A stretch of DNA of 64,000 nt from Blasia pusilla (lineage: Eukaryota > Marchantiophyta > Marchantiopsida > Blasiales): positions 37,386,001 to 37,450,000 of the forward strand of contig CM114273.1 in the NCBI GenBank assembly GCA_050084515.1. Direction: 5' to 3'. The notes below the pieces were generated by a model. The model searched no databases, was not told the origin of the DNA, and worked only from the letters and a program-made list of their open reading frames with translations. Of the stretch, positions 1-14,646 are shown in pieces. How positions within the stretch are numbered: position 1 is the stretch's first letter; every line of letters begins with the position of its first letter. The position numbers and the translations under genes were made by a program.

Positions 1-273
1 CACCTTGTCTATTGGAATAATCACTCTCTGCAACAGCTGGCTCCATATCCCTACACAAATATAGCTCTCAAGTAGTGTGAAGGAAAAACATGTTTATCAA
101 ATGCTTCAACCCCACAAGAACTAAAAAACACATACACATAACAGGCACAACTATGGACTTCTAGTTTATCTAATTGATGAGATCCTGATCTAATCGCTAA
201 GATCCTGATCTGATTCATCCCCATCGTTGTCCATGCTCTGCAAAACTTCCACTACATGTACTTGGCTAAAATT

Positions 274-2025
274 TTATTGAGCTATGGCAACTTCAACGTC
301 ATTTAGTTCAATGGCACCGAGAGTATTGATATGGGGCAAATGTCTTTCCAAAAAAGGAGTCACCTCCAGGCCATGGTATTCACCACTCTCCTCCTTATCC
401 CAATTCACATCTTTCGAATGTGCAAAGCTACGGCGAGACCTTGCTTCTTTCCTAATTACTACTCTCCATGCACCTCTGTCACCCGGATCTCTATAGAAAA
501 CCTGTTCTACTTGTGAAGGAAACACAAAAGGCTGGTGGTGAAGTGGCTCATTATCATTTAGGTTAGCAAGAAGAAAACCCTCCCCGTCTCATTTCATGGA
601 TGGGCGCCTAGAGTCCCAGTCTGCTCTAACCCATCTACCTCTCATTAGAATGAGAAGGTGCCCTATAATCTGGTAGTCAAAGGCTAAGATATCAACTAAA
701 ACACCCACATATGAATAAGCACTATGTGAGTTGGATCTCCCCCCCCCCCCCTCCCCCCCTCGTCATCCAAAAATACGGCTCCTATACCACAATCATAACT
801 TGAGAACTTAACCATCCACTCCCTTCCACCCTATAATGATTTCCCTAAGCTTTCATACTCTTGTAGGAGAGCACTTTAGAAGTAGGAGGTATGGAGAGAG
901 AAAATGCCTCTTCATCAAGCTTCTCAAGGTTCTCTTCTGCGGCTTCCAAAATGGCTCGACGAACCCAATCTTGGAAGGACATATTTTTAATTTCACTCTC
1001 TTCATAAATCGTGTAAAATTCAATGGACAATTAATATTAGTTTAGAGTAAGAAACTACCAACATCAACAATTGAACCTTCTAGATATGCCATATCTCATA
1101 CTCCAATCAGCAAACAAACACAAGGATAGAGATAAGATACATATACCCTACCTATACCACTTCTCCATGCATTGAGTGTTGCGTAGTATATAGTTGTCCG
1201 CCAAGACTAAAAGGTCTTGCGAAAGTGTGATGGTTGTTGCTCTCCAACCACCCTTGCTTCCTCTCCATCGTCCCATATTCGAGTTTGGACATGTTCAAAC
1301 CTCCTCATATATTCCGTGACAAAACCCAATGCTTCGTCGAGGACATATCCCTCGGCCATACATCCTTCAGAGCGTGCCTTTGACCTCACATACTTTTTCA
1401 TCACTCCCATGTACCTCTCAAAAGGATACATCCATCATATTGGGCCACAAATATCTAACTCCTCTACAACATGTAGGAGAAGATGAGTCATTACATCAAA
1501 GAATGCAGGTGGGAAGTGCATTTCCAACAAGCATAGAGGGACCAAAATATCTTCCTGCAGCTTCTCATAGTGAGAAGGATCCCACATCTTCATTGAAATG
1601 TTCCTAAGGACCCTGCTTAGTCTTATGATGGTGACCCTCACCTCTTCACTCATGAGCCCTCGTAGGCAGTATGGCAAGATCTAATGAATGAAGATATGGT
1701 AATCATGAGACTTCATGTTGCCCAACTTTTTTCTTTACAACATGTTTCTTCAACTCACCACAGTAGCTAGAAGGCACTTTCAATGCCTCAACCCTTCCAA
1801 GAAATGTTGTGAACTCCAAGGGAGATAGGACATACTTAGCCATAGGTTTAACAAGATCCTTGCTCTTTGTAGGGTGGGGTGGGTAGCCATAAGTGAGGTT
1901 TGGTTCCGCATTTTTCCAAGTCTCGTCTAACTTTCATTGTATCCTTCATCCCCATAATTTTTTTCATAATGTTTTCAGCTATATTCTTCTCCACATGCAT
2001 GACATCGATTGTATGTCTGATAAGG
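274..2025 (-). pseudogene. CACTA transposase remnant (TNP2 / DUF4218 / DUF4216)
   Basis: Read on the minus strand, about 2020-1890 encodes HTIDVMHVEKNIAENIM, the hallmark of the plant TNP2 transposase. Next come a stop and frame shift near 1860, then KLGNMKSHDYHIFIH, a TAG stop where the family has Gln, and ILPYCLRGLMSEEVR with MHFPPAFFDVMTHL (1435-1680). A TGA follows where the family has Arg, then WMYPFERYMGVMKKYVR (about 1431-1380), the DUF4218 signature. The segment 845-1030 (FQDWVRRAIL, VLSYKS) and 274-525 (EQVFYRDPGDRGAWRVVI, KEARSRR) match the DUF4216-containing tail. At least three in-frame stops and one frameshift mean it is not functional. Two of the stops are explained by single C-to-T changes (CAG to TAG, CGA to TGA). 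Confidence 0.85.
722..743. repeat. poly-C tract
   Basis: A near-pure run of C broken by a single T, lying inside the decayed transposon. A simple-sequence tract with no sign of function. Confidence 0.8.
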
Positions 2026-2959
2026 AGGTGCTAGGAAATAACAAAGAAATACTAGTTAAGAAAAACTTACTAGAAGCATCATAAGGATTCTTCAATCACA
2101 TAAATAAAAGCTTTTACATTCAAAACACTATTGGTTTCTGTTGGATACTCTCCAATATGATAAGACAAATGACTACTTTTGACTAATAGTGCATATCATG
2201 ACTAGTTCACTTACAATCGAATCATATTAAAGCAAGTAGTCATTAGGTCTACAATCATAAAAGTGGCATTTTTCTTCTAGTGGAAGTCGTAGAGGGTAGG
2301 AGAGGCGAAGGAATGGGAGGAACTCGGAGGAGGGAGTGCTCAACCGAGAGGGAAGGACGAAGAGGAGGGATGATTGATAACGAGTCTTGAGTCTGTCTGT
2401 CTACCTGTCCGGGAGCACGGGTGGATGTCTGGGAAAGAGGAAGAGGAAGCCCAAGCATGGCCCGCATTGAGTCCTCCCAGCCAACAAATTTCCCTAATGG
2501 GCCTGCTCTAGGCAAGCCTACCGCGGGCCAATGCATACGTGGTGAAAGCTTCTAGCCCATACAACCATTCATCGCATTGGGTCCTTCTTGACACCAGTTC
2601 CTGATCCTCAAGCCTATACGCATGACCAAGGTTCCAAGAAAACTTGGGCGGGGATCCGTTGGGCATGTTTGTCTAATGGACGAACAAGTTTGTTTCCGTG
2701 CAACCTTGGGAAAAAAGGAGCATATATTAACAAGGTTTTACATAAAAGGAATATTTGGTAATTTTTTTTCTAAAATTTCTTGAAAATTGAATCCTAAATT
2801 TTCCTTTGGATTTCCCATTATTGACATGGCATTCGTTTCAACATACAAGGAAAAATAAAAAAATCCACATATTCCACCAATCTTCTTGGAAATTTCCCGA
2901 AAATTACATTCCGAATATTTGAATTTCAATATCTTGCTGAACTATTGAAAATAATTACT

Positions 2960-3364
2960 TTCCAAGAGTAGAAAACCACTACTTTGCGAGTCCTTTGCAA
3001 GCATAGACAACCACTACTAGGACTCCCCATTTTATGACTTTTTTGTGAATATTTTGTAACTAATTCGGGAGTCCTTTTTTTACTTATTTGTGACTATTCT
3101 TATTCCCAATCACTTGCAAATAACTTGTAAAGTTGCAAAAAAGTTGCGAGTTATTTTTGAGCAACTTGAGAGCATTTTGCAGCAACTTTTGCGACTAAGA
3201 AAAAAAACTACCAAGCGGCCTTTTAGTCGCAACTTGTGAGTCCAATGCTCAAATTTCCAAGTAAATTACTAGTGCAGCTATGCAAGTCCAATGCAATTGT
3301 GCTGCGACTTTATTGTGGCAAAGTTGCGGCTTGCACAACTTGCAAACTTGCTACGAATGGAGCA
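2960..3364. repeat. subterminal repeat zone of the CACTA element
   Basis: Short motifs of the type TTGCAA, GCGACT, CTTGCAA and AACTTG recur every 10-30 bases in both orientations. Such zones are where CACTA transposase proteins bind and they always lie just inside the element ends. The zone ends sharply at GAGCAGTG (3357-3364), after which the composition changes. Confidence 0.55.
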
Positions 3365-5724
3365 GTGTATAGACTCTAGAGAGGGTAAAGAAAAAGAATA
3401 AGGTGGATAAGACGAGAAAGGTTAGGAATGTAAAATGGATGATGGAGGGATCTTCTAGTTTATGGAGAAAAGAGGAACAAAACTTTCATCTCTTTGTAAA
3501 GAACAGTAAGGGAGTTACAAAGCTTGAGAGATTGATTCAAATTGCATCCCTTTTTATAAAGGGATAAAGGCATATTAGTACTAGGCTAGTATCAATAAAG
3601 CAAGTGAGTCCCAAAGGATTCCCAAATTTTGTGCCATAATTTGAGGTTCATGTTTGACTTAGAACATATTAGGGTAACTCAAGGAGGGGACCTTGGAATG
3701 GACATCTCCATGGCTTATTTTGAGTTATTCTTATTATCACTGCTTCCTTAATGAAATTCATTCCTTCTTCGTGGAAATGACATTCTGATATGGATTCTGC
3801 ACTCTTAAGTTTCTTTTTGGTCTACACCATGCTTTTTTTCATGGAAATTTTAAAAATTGCAATGTGAGAAATATTGCTAAATGCTTGAGAACTCTAATGA
3901 GGTGACATATCTCCCAATGTTTGATATAAATTACAATTGGAAGTAAAATTGAATGAAAGAGGTGTTACTCTCCATTTAATCCAACTTGATCCCTTGCTTT
4001 AATTGAGGATCTATATGTATATGGAAAAATACCTTTCGAGGGGAGGGAGATTATGAAAACAAAATATCCAAATAAGGAAAGGAGAAAGAAAAAGGAAAAA
4101 AAGAATGCCAAAAGAAAATGATAACAAACCGACACAAGTACAAACTCCAACAAAAGAATATTCTAGTGATCTCATCACTAGTATGTGGGTTCAATGAAGG
4201 CCCTTATGAGATTGATAGTACTCCACCTTTGTAATGGACTGCCCAAGCAATATAATTCATTCACGTTTTTCAAATTTGAGATGTTTTCCCTTCTAATTTG
4301 TATTCTTCAAGTGAAATTTATCCTCTCAAAAATATTACAGCAATACAATTTGGATTATTATGGGAGAGTGCCTTCATAGTCGCTGCCATCTCTCCTTGCG
4401 ACACCTGTCCTTTTCGACCTGTAAATAATTGACAAGTGTCGATTTTTCTCCGTAAACCAAAGCATGTAAGAAACACCCGAGCTTTTGTCTTCTTGGGTTG
4501 ATCTTTCACTCATGCCAGCTAGTACAAAAATATCCCCCAATAGCGCAACAAAGATTTCTATCACGGAAAGTATATCTGTGGAGTTCTCCACCTAATCGAT
4601 GCAATTCTACAAGTTGGCCTTTGTTGTAGGATAGTTGAAACCACGCTACTCAATGCAAGTAGACGGTTGGTTGTGGGGTGGAGTATTCGTGTAAAAGGAC
4701 TCAATAGAACCTAATGTACCTCGACTCATATGTATATCAACTAGCATATGCTAAGATGAGTCTCGCATGAGTCAATGTAAGGGCAAAAAAAAGACATTCT
4801 CAAAACTTTATGACAGAAGTCTTAACATCCATATTACCATCAGAGGCTACCCCCTCATGTTTTATACTCCTCTCCCTGACACATTGGAGGCTACCCCTTC
4901 ATGTTTTATACTCCTCTCCCTTACACTTAGCACTCTCAGTGAATAAGATCACTCCCTTTCTGGGCCCGAAGGATCCCTTCAGACTGATTTAAAATGGAAC
5001 TTGACAATTTTGAGAGTTAACTATCATCTAAGGATGTAATTTAAACCATTCAATTGTTCACCAGTGTAAGAGAATGATAACTACCATATTGGCCTTCATC
5101 ATTAGACACATAGCCAGTGAAGGAAGAGGTGGGTTGGGATAGAAGAAGAAACTCGGGGGAGAGGTGGTGATTTGTATAACAGTGCTCCAGTTACCTCACA
5201 ATCCATATCTCGAGATCCCATTCTTGGCAAGCAAACCGCAAGTGCTGCCTATTTAATCTAATGCACCCTTACCTAGGTGATAACCTCAAACTCACAGAAA
5301 AAGCATTGATGGGGATCTATCATGGAGATTGATTCAAGGAAAGAAGACAGCATAACAGCACTCGGAACTGGATATCATGACTGCTTGTGATTACCAATTT
5401 CCATGAGAATGACATGCTTCTTTCCGTCAGAAAGTGGGCCTTCTGCCATCTGCTACTAGCCGGACTGTTGTAGAAAAAGATTTCTCTAAGCAAACCACCT
5501 CTAGATACTTGTGTGATTGCTACAAACATGCTGATAAAAAATACATATGGAACATTGATTGGTCACATCTTCTGTACTACATGACCAAGCTATGAGCTAT
5601 GCACGTATTTGTACACGGAAATTTATGGTGACGGCCAGTCAGGAAGCCTTACTGCTGCTCTAGGAACTCCCTATAGAATTCCCAGGCGTTCCAACCTGAG
5701 GTTTAAGCAGTCCTATTGGAGCAC
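3365..5724. other. intergenic stretch without a recognised gene
   Basis: AT-rich sequence with only short, stop-interrupted frames. None matches a family I recognise. It includes a small tandem duplication (4843-4930, listed separately). The last few hundred bases probably hold the 3' untranslated region of the aminoacylase gene, which reads leftward from 5725. Confidence 0.5.
4843..4930. repeat. two-copy 44-bp tandem repeat
   Basis: Two near-identical units beginning GAGGCTACCCC and containing TCATGTTTTATACTCCTCTC, at 4843-4886 and 4887-4930, differing at a few bases. Non-coding. Confidence 0.85.
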
Positions 5725-8013
5725 TCACAGCTCAGTATGTACTGGCTCAACAAAGGCTCCCGCACTGCCCTTTACTGAGTCGGGAGAATCAGCAGTCCCT
5801 TGTTCATTGGCACTGGTGAAGGCCTTAATGAGTTCTTCGTACACTTTGATGCCTTTCAAGTACTCCTTCACATTCAGGAACTGATCACAACGTTTGGTGA
5901 GAATCCACCATCAAGCAGTAAAGTGAAGGAATCATCAATCAAATAGGACAAAAATGGAAATGGGAAAGAACAGAAATGGTGAAGGGGGGGTATGGCGGCA
6001 GGGTGGTCATGTTTGGGAGACCCTTGTGCAGGTACAGTCAGAGAATATCAAGGTAATCCAACTGTTCACTGATACCTCCCAAGAAGGTGGAGAACTACTG
6101 CCAGTCACATACTTACAGCCAGAGCACTCACCTCATTGTGTTCATGCAGCAAAACTGGTGTGTTGGCCATGGGTGAAAACCCAAAAGCTGGGATGCACTG
6201 ATGTCGGACAAACCGAGCATCTGAGGATGCCACGAAGATTTCAGGACTGGCAAGATTTCCTCCTGCCTTGGCCACAGCTTCCTTAAAAAGCACCCACCAA
6301 GGATTTGAATCATCTGCCACACTCAGGGCTGGTTCTCCCTTCTTGTTGAGGACACCTCCCTTTTGAAGGAACTGCACAATTACACACACAATGAGCTTCA
6401 CTTACAATGTGCACATCCATAACAGCCCCACACTACGTGGTACAAGAGCACCTCATCTCATCCTCTTCCTGAAATGCTAATGCTGAAAAATCAAAGGAGA
6501 ACAAAAATGAAGAGGAAAAGTTCAGGCTTGAGCTTGCCACAAGGATCTAGGGTTCCATTCTGAAATCAGTAGATTGTGAGCTACTTATAAATGCCAATGG
6601 TGACACAATCCCAAAGAACAAGAATGATCTGCGTTACTCATAGGACTATACAAAGCTGCTACAACCTTCTAAACCATTTCAAGCAGAAATTGGCCAAATT
6701 CTCATTGACATCTTCCAGTTTCAGGGGAACCTTCTACAGGAGACAAGACATAGTTTATTACACGAGCTGTGATGTTGCGAGAAGCCGGTGCCCACTCTTC
6801 GTTGATCAATCTTTCCAGGGCCTCTACGTTGACAAGTGGTGGCACACGCATGTCAAAGCCTGCTTCTGCTGCGGATGGTTGCAAGTTCATGACAAATCCC
6901 TGCAAAAATCATCATGATGAAAACATATTCAGGACCTCTGGTGGTAGGTATGTTCTTGCTGTTTTTGAACAAATTCAGGACCTTCGGTGGTAGGTAAGTT
7001 GCAGCATGGAAGGTATGTTGTTACCTGATTGGGATACCCAATACACATTACTTACGAGTGCAGCAGCTTTGGGCAGTGAATCTAGGCTTCTGAATGTGTT
7101 GAACAATTCTGGTGTTACCAGCGTAGCAATATCAGCATATGCTCTTGCTCTGTGTCATCTGAATTTTGTGCAGGAGACCAAGTAGTGACTAGAGGTTTCA
7201 TTCCCATCATCAAACAAGGTGCAAGAGTTTAGTGTTCTCATCCTGCTTTTCTTGTGGTTGAAGGCGATTGCTCCTGTCCTAAACTTTAACTTAAGCTGGG
7301 TTTCCAAGCAAGGAGTTCCCGCAAGTAGTTCTTCAATTCTGCTTGTTTAGGATAGAGTCAAAAGAGAGAAGGCCAACATTTTCATGACTTCCTCCGTGCT
7401 GTTCAGCTGTGGGCGTATGCCTACTGCTTTGGTCATGGTATCCACGAATGGGTCCCCCACAGTTCAGGCCCTGCAGGGAGCTTGGTTGCTTGCACAATCT
7501 CAAAGAGAGACTGAACTCATTAAGTAGTGCCTGTCGTAACCTTGTGACCATAGACCCCGCGCCCTGGTTGGACGGTGCTTGAGGCTGAGATGGGTGTAGA
7601 GAGAGGAAGAAGTGAAGAAGGTACCATATGAGAGGAGGGAGACACTCTCATATAGTGTGAGTGCTGATCAAACAACGTGTTGGTGCGGAGAGAGAGAGAG
7701 AGAGTCTGTACTCATTAAGTAGTGCCTGTCGGTAGCCTTGCGACCATAGACCCCGCGCCCTGGTTGGACGGTGCTTGAGACTGGGATGGGTGTAGAGAGA
7801 GAAGCAAGTGAAGAAGGTACCATGTGAGAGGAGGGAGACACTCTCATATAGTGTGAGTGCTGACCAAACAACGTGTTTGTGCGGAGCTTCCAAGTGTCAA
7901 CCAAGAAACTCTTCACCACACCATCTACTTTACCTGATTGGGATCCCCAATACACATTACTTAACAGTGCAGCAGCTTTGGGCAATGAATCAAGGCTACT
8001 GAATGTGTTGAAT

Positions 8014-8044
<31 letters not shown>

Positions 8045-8900
8045 TCGGAGTGGCAGTGCCAGCTTTGAGGTACACGTTGTTGATGGACACAACTTCTCCC
8101 TCTACAGCCAGGCCAGCCTTCACCTTCGCAAACTCCGCACTCCGAAACTGCGCTATCTTTTCTAAGCTGATCCTCAAATTCTCCACGGCCATTCCGTCGA
8201 TCATCCTGGACCCGTGCGCCGGGCTCCCGTAAGCGGTCAAATAGAACCACCACGCCGACCTCTCGCCGTAAGACACTCTATAATTGTCATCCAATGACGC
8301 TAAACCCTCATCCATGACGATAGCGACGTTCAGGTCCAAAAATTGCTGAGACTCGTAAAACCTCAAAGCGCCATCGTCGCCCCCAATCTCCTCATCCGGC
8401 AGAAACGAAATGTGCAACGAGCGTTTCGGCTTGAACCCCTCGGCCTTCAAACTGCGAACCGCCTCCAAGTACTGCATCCCCACGCACTTCATGTCCTGCA
8501 CGCCTCTGGCGAAGATTTTTCCTTCAGAGTCTATGTGCGCGCTCAGGGGCGGATACGTCCATTTCGACTCATCCGCAGGGACCACGTCCGTGTGCGAATT
8601 GAGCAGAATTGAAGGCAGATCCGGCTCGCTGCCTTCCCAGGTCATGAGAACCACGGGCTTCTTCTGCGCGAGCTCTATCACATTGATGTCCAACCCAATT
8701 TCCTTCGCCTGCTTCACCAAAAACTCCGTCACCGGGAAGTAGTTCGGAAACGGGTGCACCGTGTCCACCCTCAGATACTCCTGAAATCGGCTCACCACCA
8801 CCTCCTCTGCCTTGTTTAGATTCGGAGCTCCTGTCACCAACATGGGCCATCGCTCCTGCACCAACAGCAGCAGCGGCAGAAACACGATGGCGCACTTCAT
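5725..8900 (-). CDS. ACY1: aminoacylase-1 (N-acyl-L-amino-acid amidohydrolase), M20 family, 4 exons
   Basis: Predicted exons (minus): 8900-8043, 6899-6762, 6371-6132, 5880-5725; all junctions are GT-AG, every intron is in phase 0, and the product is 463 aa. The enzyme hydrolyses N-acylated amino acids to a free amino acid and a carboxylate, using zinc. Residues 1-25 form a hydrophobic signal peptide (MKCAIVFLPLLLLVQ), so secretory or ER entry is likely. M20 motifs are all present: SHTDVVP (metal His), ARGVQDMK (bridging Asp), PDEEIGG (catalytic Glu and metal Glu), MDEGLA, GSPAHGSRM in the dimerisation domain, and FSPMANTPVLLHEHNEF near the C-terminus (last metal His). Length and motif order match plant ACY1. 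The third exon starts at FLQKGGVLNK. The 1.1-kb first intron is full of GA repeats and duplications. The start is the ATG at 8900; a duplicated ATG lies 93 bp upstream. The family call is firm; exact borders need RNA evidence. Confidence 0.92.
7021..7150 (-). other. protein-like segment of unknown identity inside the aminoacylase intron
   Basis: The minus strand of 7021-7150 reads openly as IATLVTPELFNTFRSLDSLP followed by KAAALVSNVYWVSQSG, and the 84-bp duplicate at 7930-8013 preserves most of it (FSSLDSLPKAAALLSNVYW). Nearby minus-strand pieces at about 7270-7500 (TKAVGIRPQLNSTEEVMKM, AELKNYLRELLAWKPS) also look protein-like. I do not recognise the family. It may be a captured or duplicated fragment of another gene. 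Confidence 0.3.
7515..7886. repeat. tandem duplication, unit about 176 bp, offset 195 bp
   Basis: Both copies share ACTCATTAAGTAGTGCCTGTC, GACCATAGACCCCGCGCC, GGTTGGACGGTGCTTGAG and AGTGTGAGTGCTGA with few differences. The copies are separated by a GA microsatellite. A more diverged single relative near 37.4 kb makes this a dispersed repeat family and not only a local duplication. Confidence 0.85.
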
Positions 8901-9079
8901 CGCGAGTTGATTCCGCCTTCTCCTCTCGATTCCTCCAAATCCTGACCTCTTCGCGCATCATGCAGACACGACCGGTACGATGTCGTACTTCATCGCAAGC
9001 TCATTTCGCCATCTCCTCTCGTTTCCTCGGATTCGTGCCCTCTCTCGCAGATCATGAGAAATGACCAGTGCGATCTGTA
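8894..9079 (-). repeat. 93-bp tandem duplication of the aminoacylase leader and start codon
   Basis: Plus-strand ACTTCATCGCGAG (from 8894) recurs as ACTTCATCGCAAG (from 8987). The following 80-odd bases align in both copies, including CTCCTCTCG and the CGGTACGAT / CAGTGCGAT ends. Each copy contains the start-codon context ATGAAGTnCGnCATCGT. The upstream copy (ATG at 8993) reads only 11 codons to a TGA, so it would act as an upstream ORF if transcribed. Confidence 0.75.
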
Positions 9080-12490
<3,411 letters not shown>

Positions 12491-12506
12491 TTAAGTGATT
12501 AATACC

Positions 12507-13564
12507 CTAGCTTGGTCGACTAGACGCACTTCTTTTTGTGAGGGGACTCCGGTAAGACTGATCCCTGATAGCCAATGCATTTTTTTGTAGGTGTACCAAC
12601 AAAGTACGACCCAAAGACATGTTATCGTTGAACGATGCGGTGGCATGGAGGTTTTCAGCAACAGTAGAACTATGTTGTTCAGGATCAAGAGAGTTGCATA
12701 TGGTACCGTCTTGTTGTGCATCTCGCAATCGATTCAGAGGGTGTGTGGCTTTAGCAGACGATAAGTCTACAAGCATTTCAAGTGGGAGCTTCGTGATAAG
12801 CCGTAGCTCTTGGAATTGGTCAGGTTTAATCCCGCCCGTCAATTTGGCATAGTAGGCAGCATCTTGCTGCCTTGTTAAATCAGCTTCATTGAATTGGATG
12901 CCACAGAATGTCATTACTTCCTTTTGAATCCCTGAACATGAAAACATAATGTCATGTGAATGTAAGGAAGTAGGAAAGAGCAATTTGAACGACATGAAAA
13001 GCAAATAGAATGTGCCTTACGTTTTACGTTTGTACCTGCTGCTAGTGGTTGTTTCTTTAGTTCTCTGAAGGAGTTAGGCCACACTTTCCTCTAATCAATA
13101 AGGCGGCTGATTTCTCGAGAAGAAATATCATTCCCCCAATAAGATTGGTCAAGGCCCAAGCTGTTGGCGTATTTCAGCTGAGCCTCAGTTGGTGGAACAA
13201 TCTACGGGGGGTTGTCTTGAGGTAACTTAGGCATGTCACTAAGGATCATCTTGGCAAAGTCGACATATGACCTTGGCACCTGAACAAGTATATCAGAAAA
13301 AATTCACAATAGGAGACATAAAAGCAAGTGTAGACGATGACTACAAACCTATGTAGCGATTTGCGGCTACTGCTCGACTTGATGAAAAAGACCAGCAGGC
13401 GTTGATGGAGTTCGTTGATCTTCTGAATTGTTGTCGCTCACTAGGATGGGTCCCGTCTTTGGGAGACCAAGAGGAGATGCAGGTTTGTTGTGTCCATGGA
13501 TGGGAGCAACAGACGCCAATGACCTTCTTCCGCGACCCTTTGCTGAACCATTGCTAGTTGCCAT
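12507..13564 (-). pseudogene. unrecognised ORF remnants downstream of the Helitron 1 helicase
   Basis: Minus-strand pieces look like exons of one protein. 13564-13367 is a basic, Ser/Gly-rich N-terminus (MATSNGSAKGRGRR). About 13275-13060 encodes YVDFAKMILSDMPKLPQD and PPTEAQLKYANSLGLDQSYW with one in-frame stop. 12930-12507 encodes VMTFCGIQFNEADLTRQQD and QFQELRLITKLPLEMLVDL after an AG acceptor. The PTEAQLKYANSLG segment loosely recalls small helical DUF3072-like domains, but I do not claim this. Position and strand suggest cargo or an accessory protein of Helitron 1. Confidence 0.35.
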
Positions 13565-13598
13565 ACTATATCACATTTTTGTAACAGAAGATAGCAAA

Positions 13599-14646
13599 TT
13601 AGGTAAAAGAGGAAGTAAGGTGGTTATATACACGCAGATCAGATGGCGAAATTGAACCAAGAATACGTAATTGTGCCCTTTTCTTTATCCTGGATAGCAT
13701 GACGTAGACAAGTCCAGGTGCAAATGCAGCCTTGATAACAAGTAGACATTTTCCAGTAATAGTCATGCCTTGACTCTTATGTCTTGTCATGGCATAACCA
13801 AGAACAAGTGGAAAATTTCTCTTCTCATACTTTTGGTCAGGGCCATAACGTAAAGTGCAAAAGTTTGTACGTGTTGCACGGATAACCTTATTGTTAGAGT
13901 GCAAGCTGATAATTAGTGTCATTACTTCCTGCTCAAGAAAGACAGAATTGAGCACACTTGCAAATGCACCATTGACTGCCTGGCCAGCAATGTCAATGTT
14001 AGATGTGAGCATAACCTTACAACCAATTGCAAGGAATTGCAATTGGTGAAAGTCACTATCTTGTATCCACTGAAGAAACTGCAGTTCACCAGGTGCGTCT
14101 GTTGTAACATGAATAGGGAATATATCGGCATTATCGTAAAGTCGTTGAAGTACAAAAATATTGAATAAACTTACATCAGATCGATGTGAACAAATGACTT
14201 GAGTGTCATCATCAAGGAAATCAATTTCGTTATTCTCATCAACAAAGCAGTTTGTCAAGTGGAGATCTATTTCATGCTGGTGTGGTGATGAGACCCTTAT
14301 CTCAGATAAAAATTGAAAGAATGCAGGGTCCTCCTGATGTCGAACCACTGTTGATAGCTGAAATTTGAGCATAGTGAGAAAGAATGGCGAGGATGAATTA
14401 TAGCATAGTGAACAAAGTGTAGTTGTCTTATGATGCCATATCGAAAGCAATTGGCACAGGTTGTCGACCTAAACAACAAGCTTCTCTAAGAACGGATTAC
14501 AAGCTGAGAAGGAGGATACCTGGTAGAGCCTCATAGCAACAATTTGTAATAGTCGTGGCCTTAACATTGAGCGATCATCTATGACAATAAACTTGGCATC
14601 CTTTAGTTTGGTATACTGATCTTATGCAATACTCAATCAAGGCAGA
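13599..14646 (-). pseudogene. Helitron 1 PIF1-like helicase, C-terminal part
   Basis: Minus strand. About 14615-14525 encodes KLKDAKFIVIDDRSMLRPRL, the Walker B (motif II) segment. 14450-13599 contains LQFLAIGCKVMLTSNIDIAG, EKRNFPLVLGYAMTRHKSQG and GLVYVMLSRIKKRAQLRIL, the conserved C-terminal motifs of PIF1/Helitron helicases (motifs V-VI). Such helicases unwind DNA for rolling-circle transposition. The N-terminal Walker A portion is missing here and is found 10 kb away at about 24755-24957 on the same strand. The gap between the halves is filled by a retroelement. The reading frame is also broken around 14450-14525, so the gene is dead. Confidence 0.85.

Larger units (their letters stand above)
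1..3364 (-). mobile_element. CACTA (En/Spm) DNA transposon, decayed, running off the left edge
   Basis: The stretch holds, in minus-strand order, a subterminal repeat zone (about 2960-3364), a TNP2-like transposase piece (about 1885-2025), a DUF4218 region (about 1207-1760) and a DUF4216-like region (274-525). This is the usual order of plant En/Spm transposases. The proposed 5' end is at 3364, where the minus strand begins CACTGCTCCATTCG and is followed by many short motifs of the type GTCGCAA, TTGCAAG and TTGCGAC on both strands, as in CACTA subterminal regions. Plant CACTA elements normally begin CACTA or CACTG. The other end lies beyond base 1. The terminus is inferred; the coding homology is seen directly. 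Confidence 0.75.
6900..8042. repeat. repeat-filled first intron of the aminoacylase gene
   Basis: The intron holds two tandem copies of a unit of about 176 bp (7515-7690 and 7710-7886, offset 195 bp), two imperfect copies of an 84-bp segment (7021-7104 and 7930-8013), and GA microsatellites at about 7689-7705 and 8013-8039. The larger GA run sits directly beside the exon-1 donor (GT at 8042-8041). The 176-bp unit has a diverged relative at about 37410-37520. Confidence 0.85.

Noticed and set aside
2255-2536. 93-codon minus-strand ORF
   Set aside because: Pro/Ser/Leu-rich low-complexity frame opposite a purine-rich stretch; no family resemblance.
7668-8042. Extension of aminoacylase exon 1 into the open frame with Leu-Ser repeats
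   Set aside because: The frame runs through the GA microsatellite; a GT donor after AAT (8043) joins to GGA (6899) and gives the family-typical continuation NGFVMNLQPSAAEAGFD.
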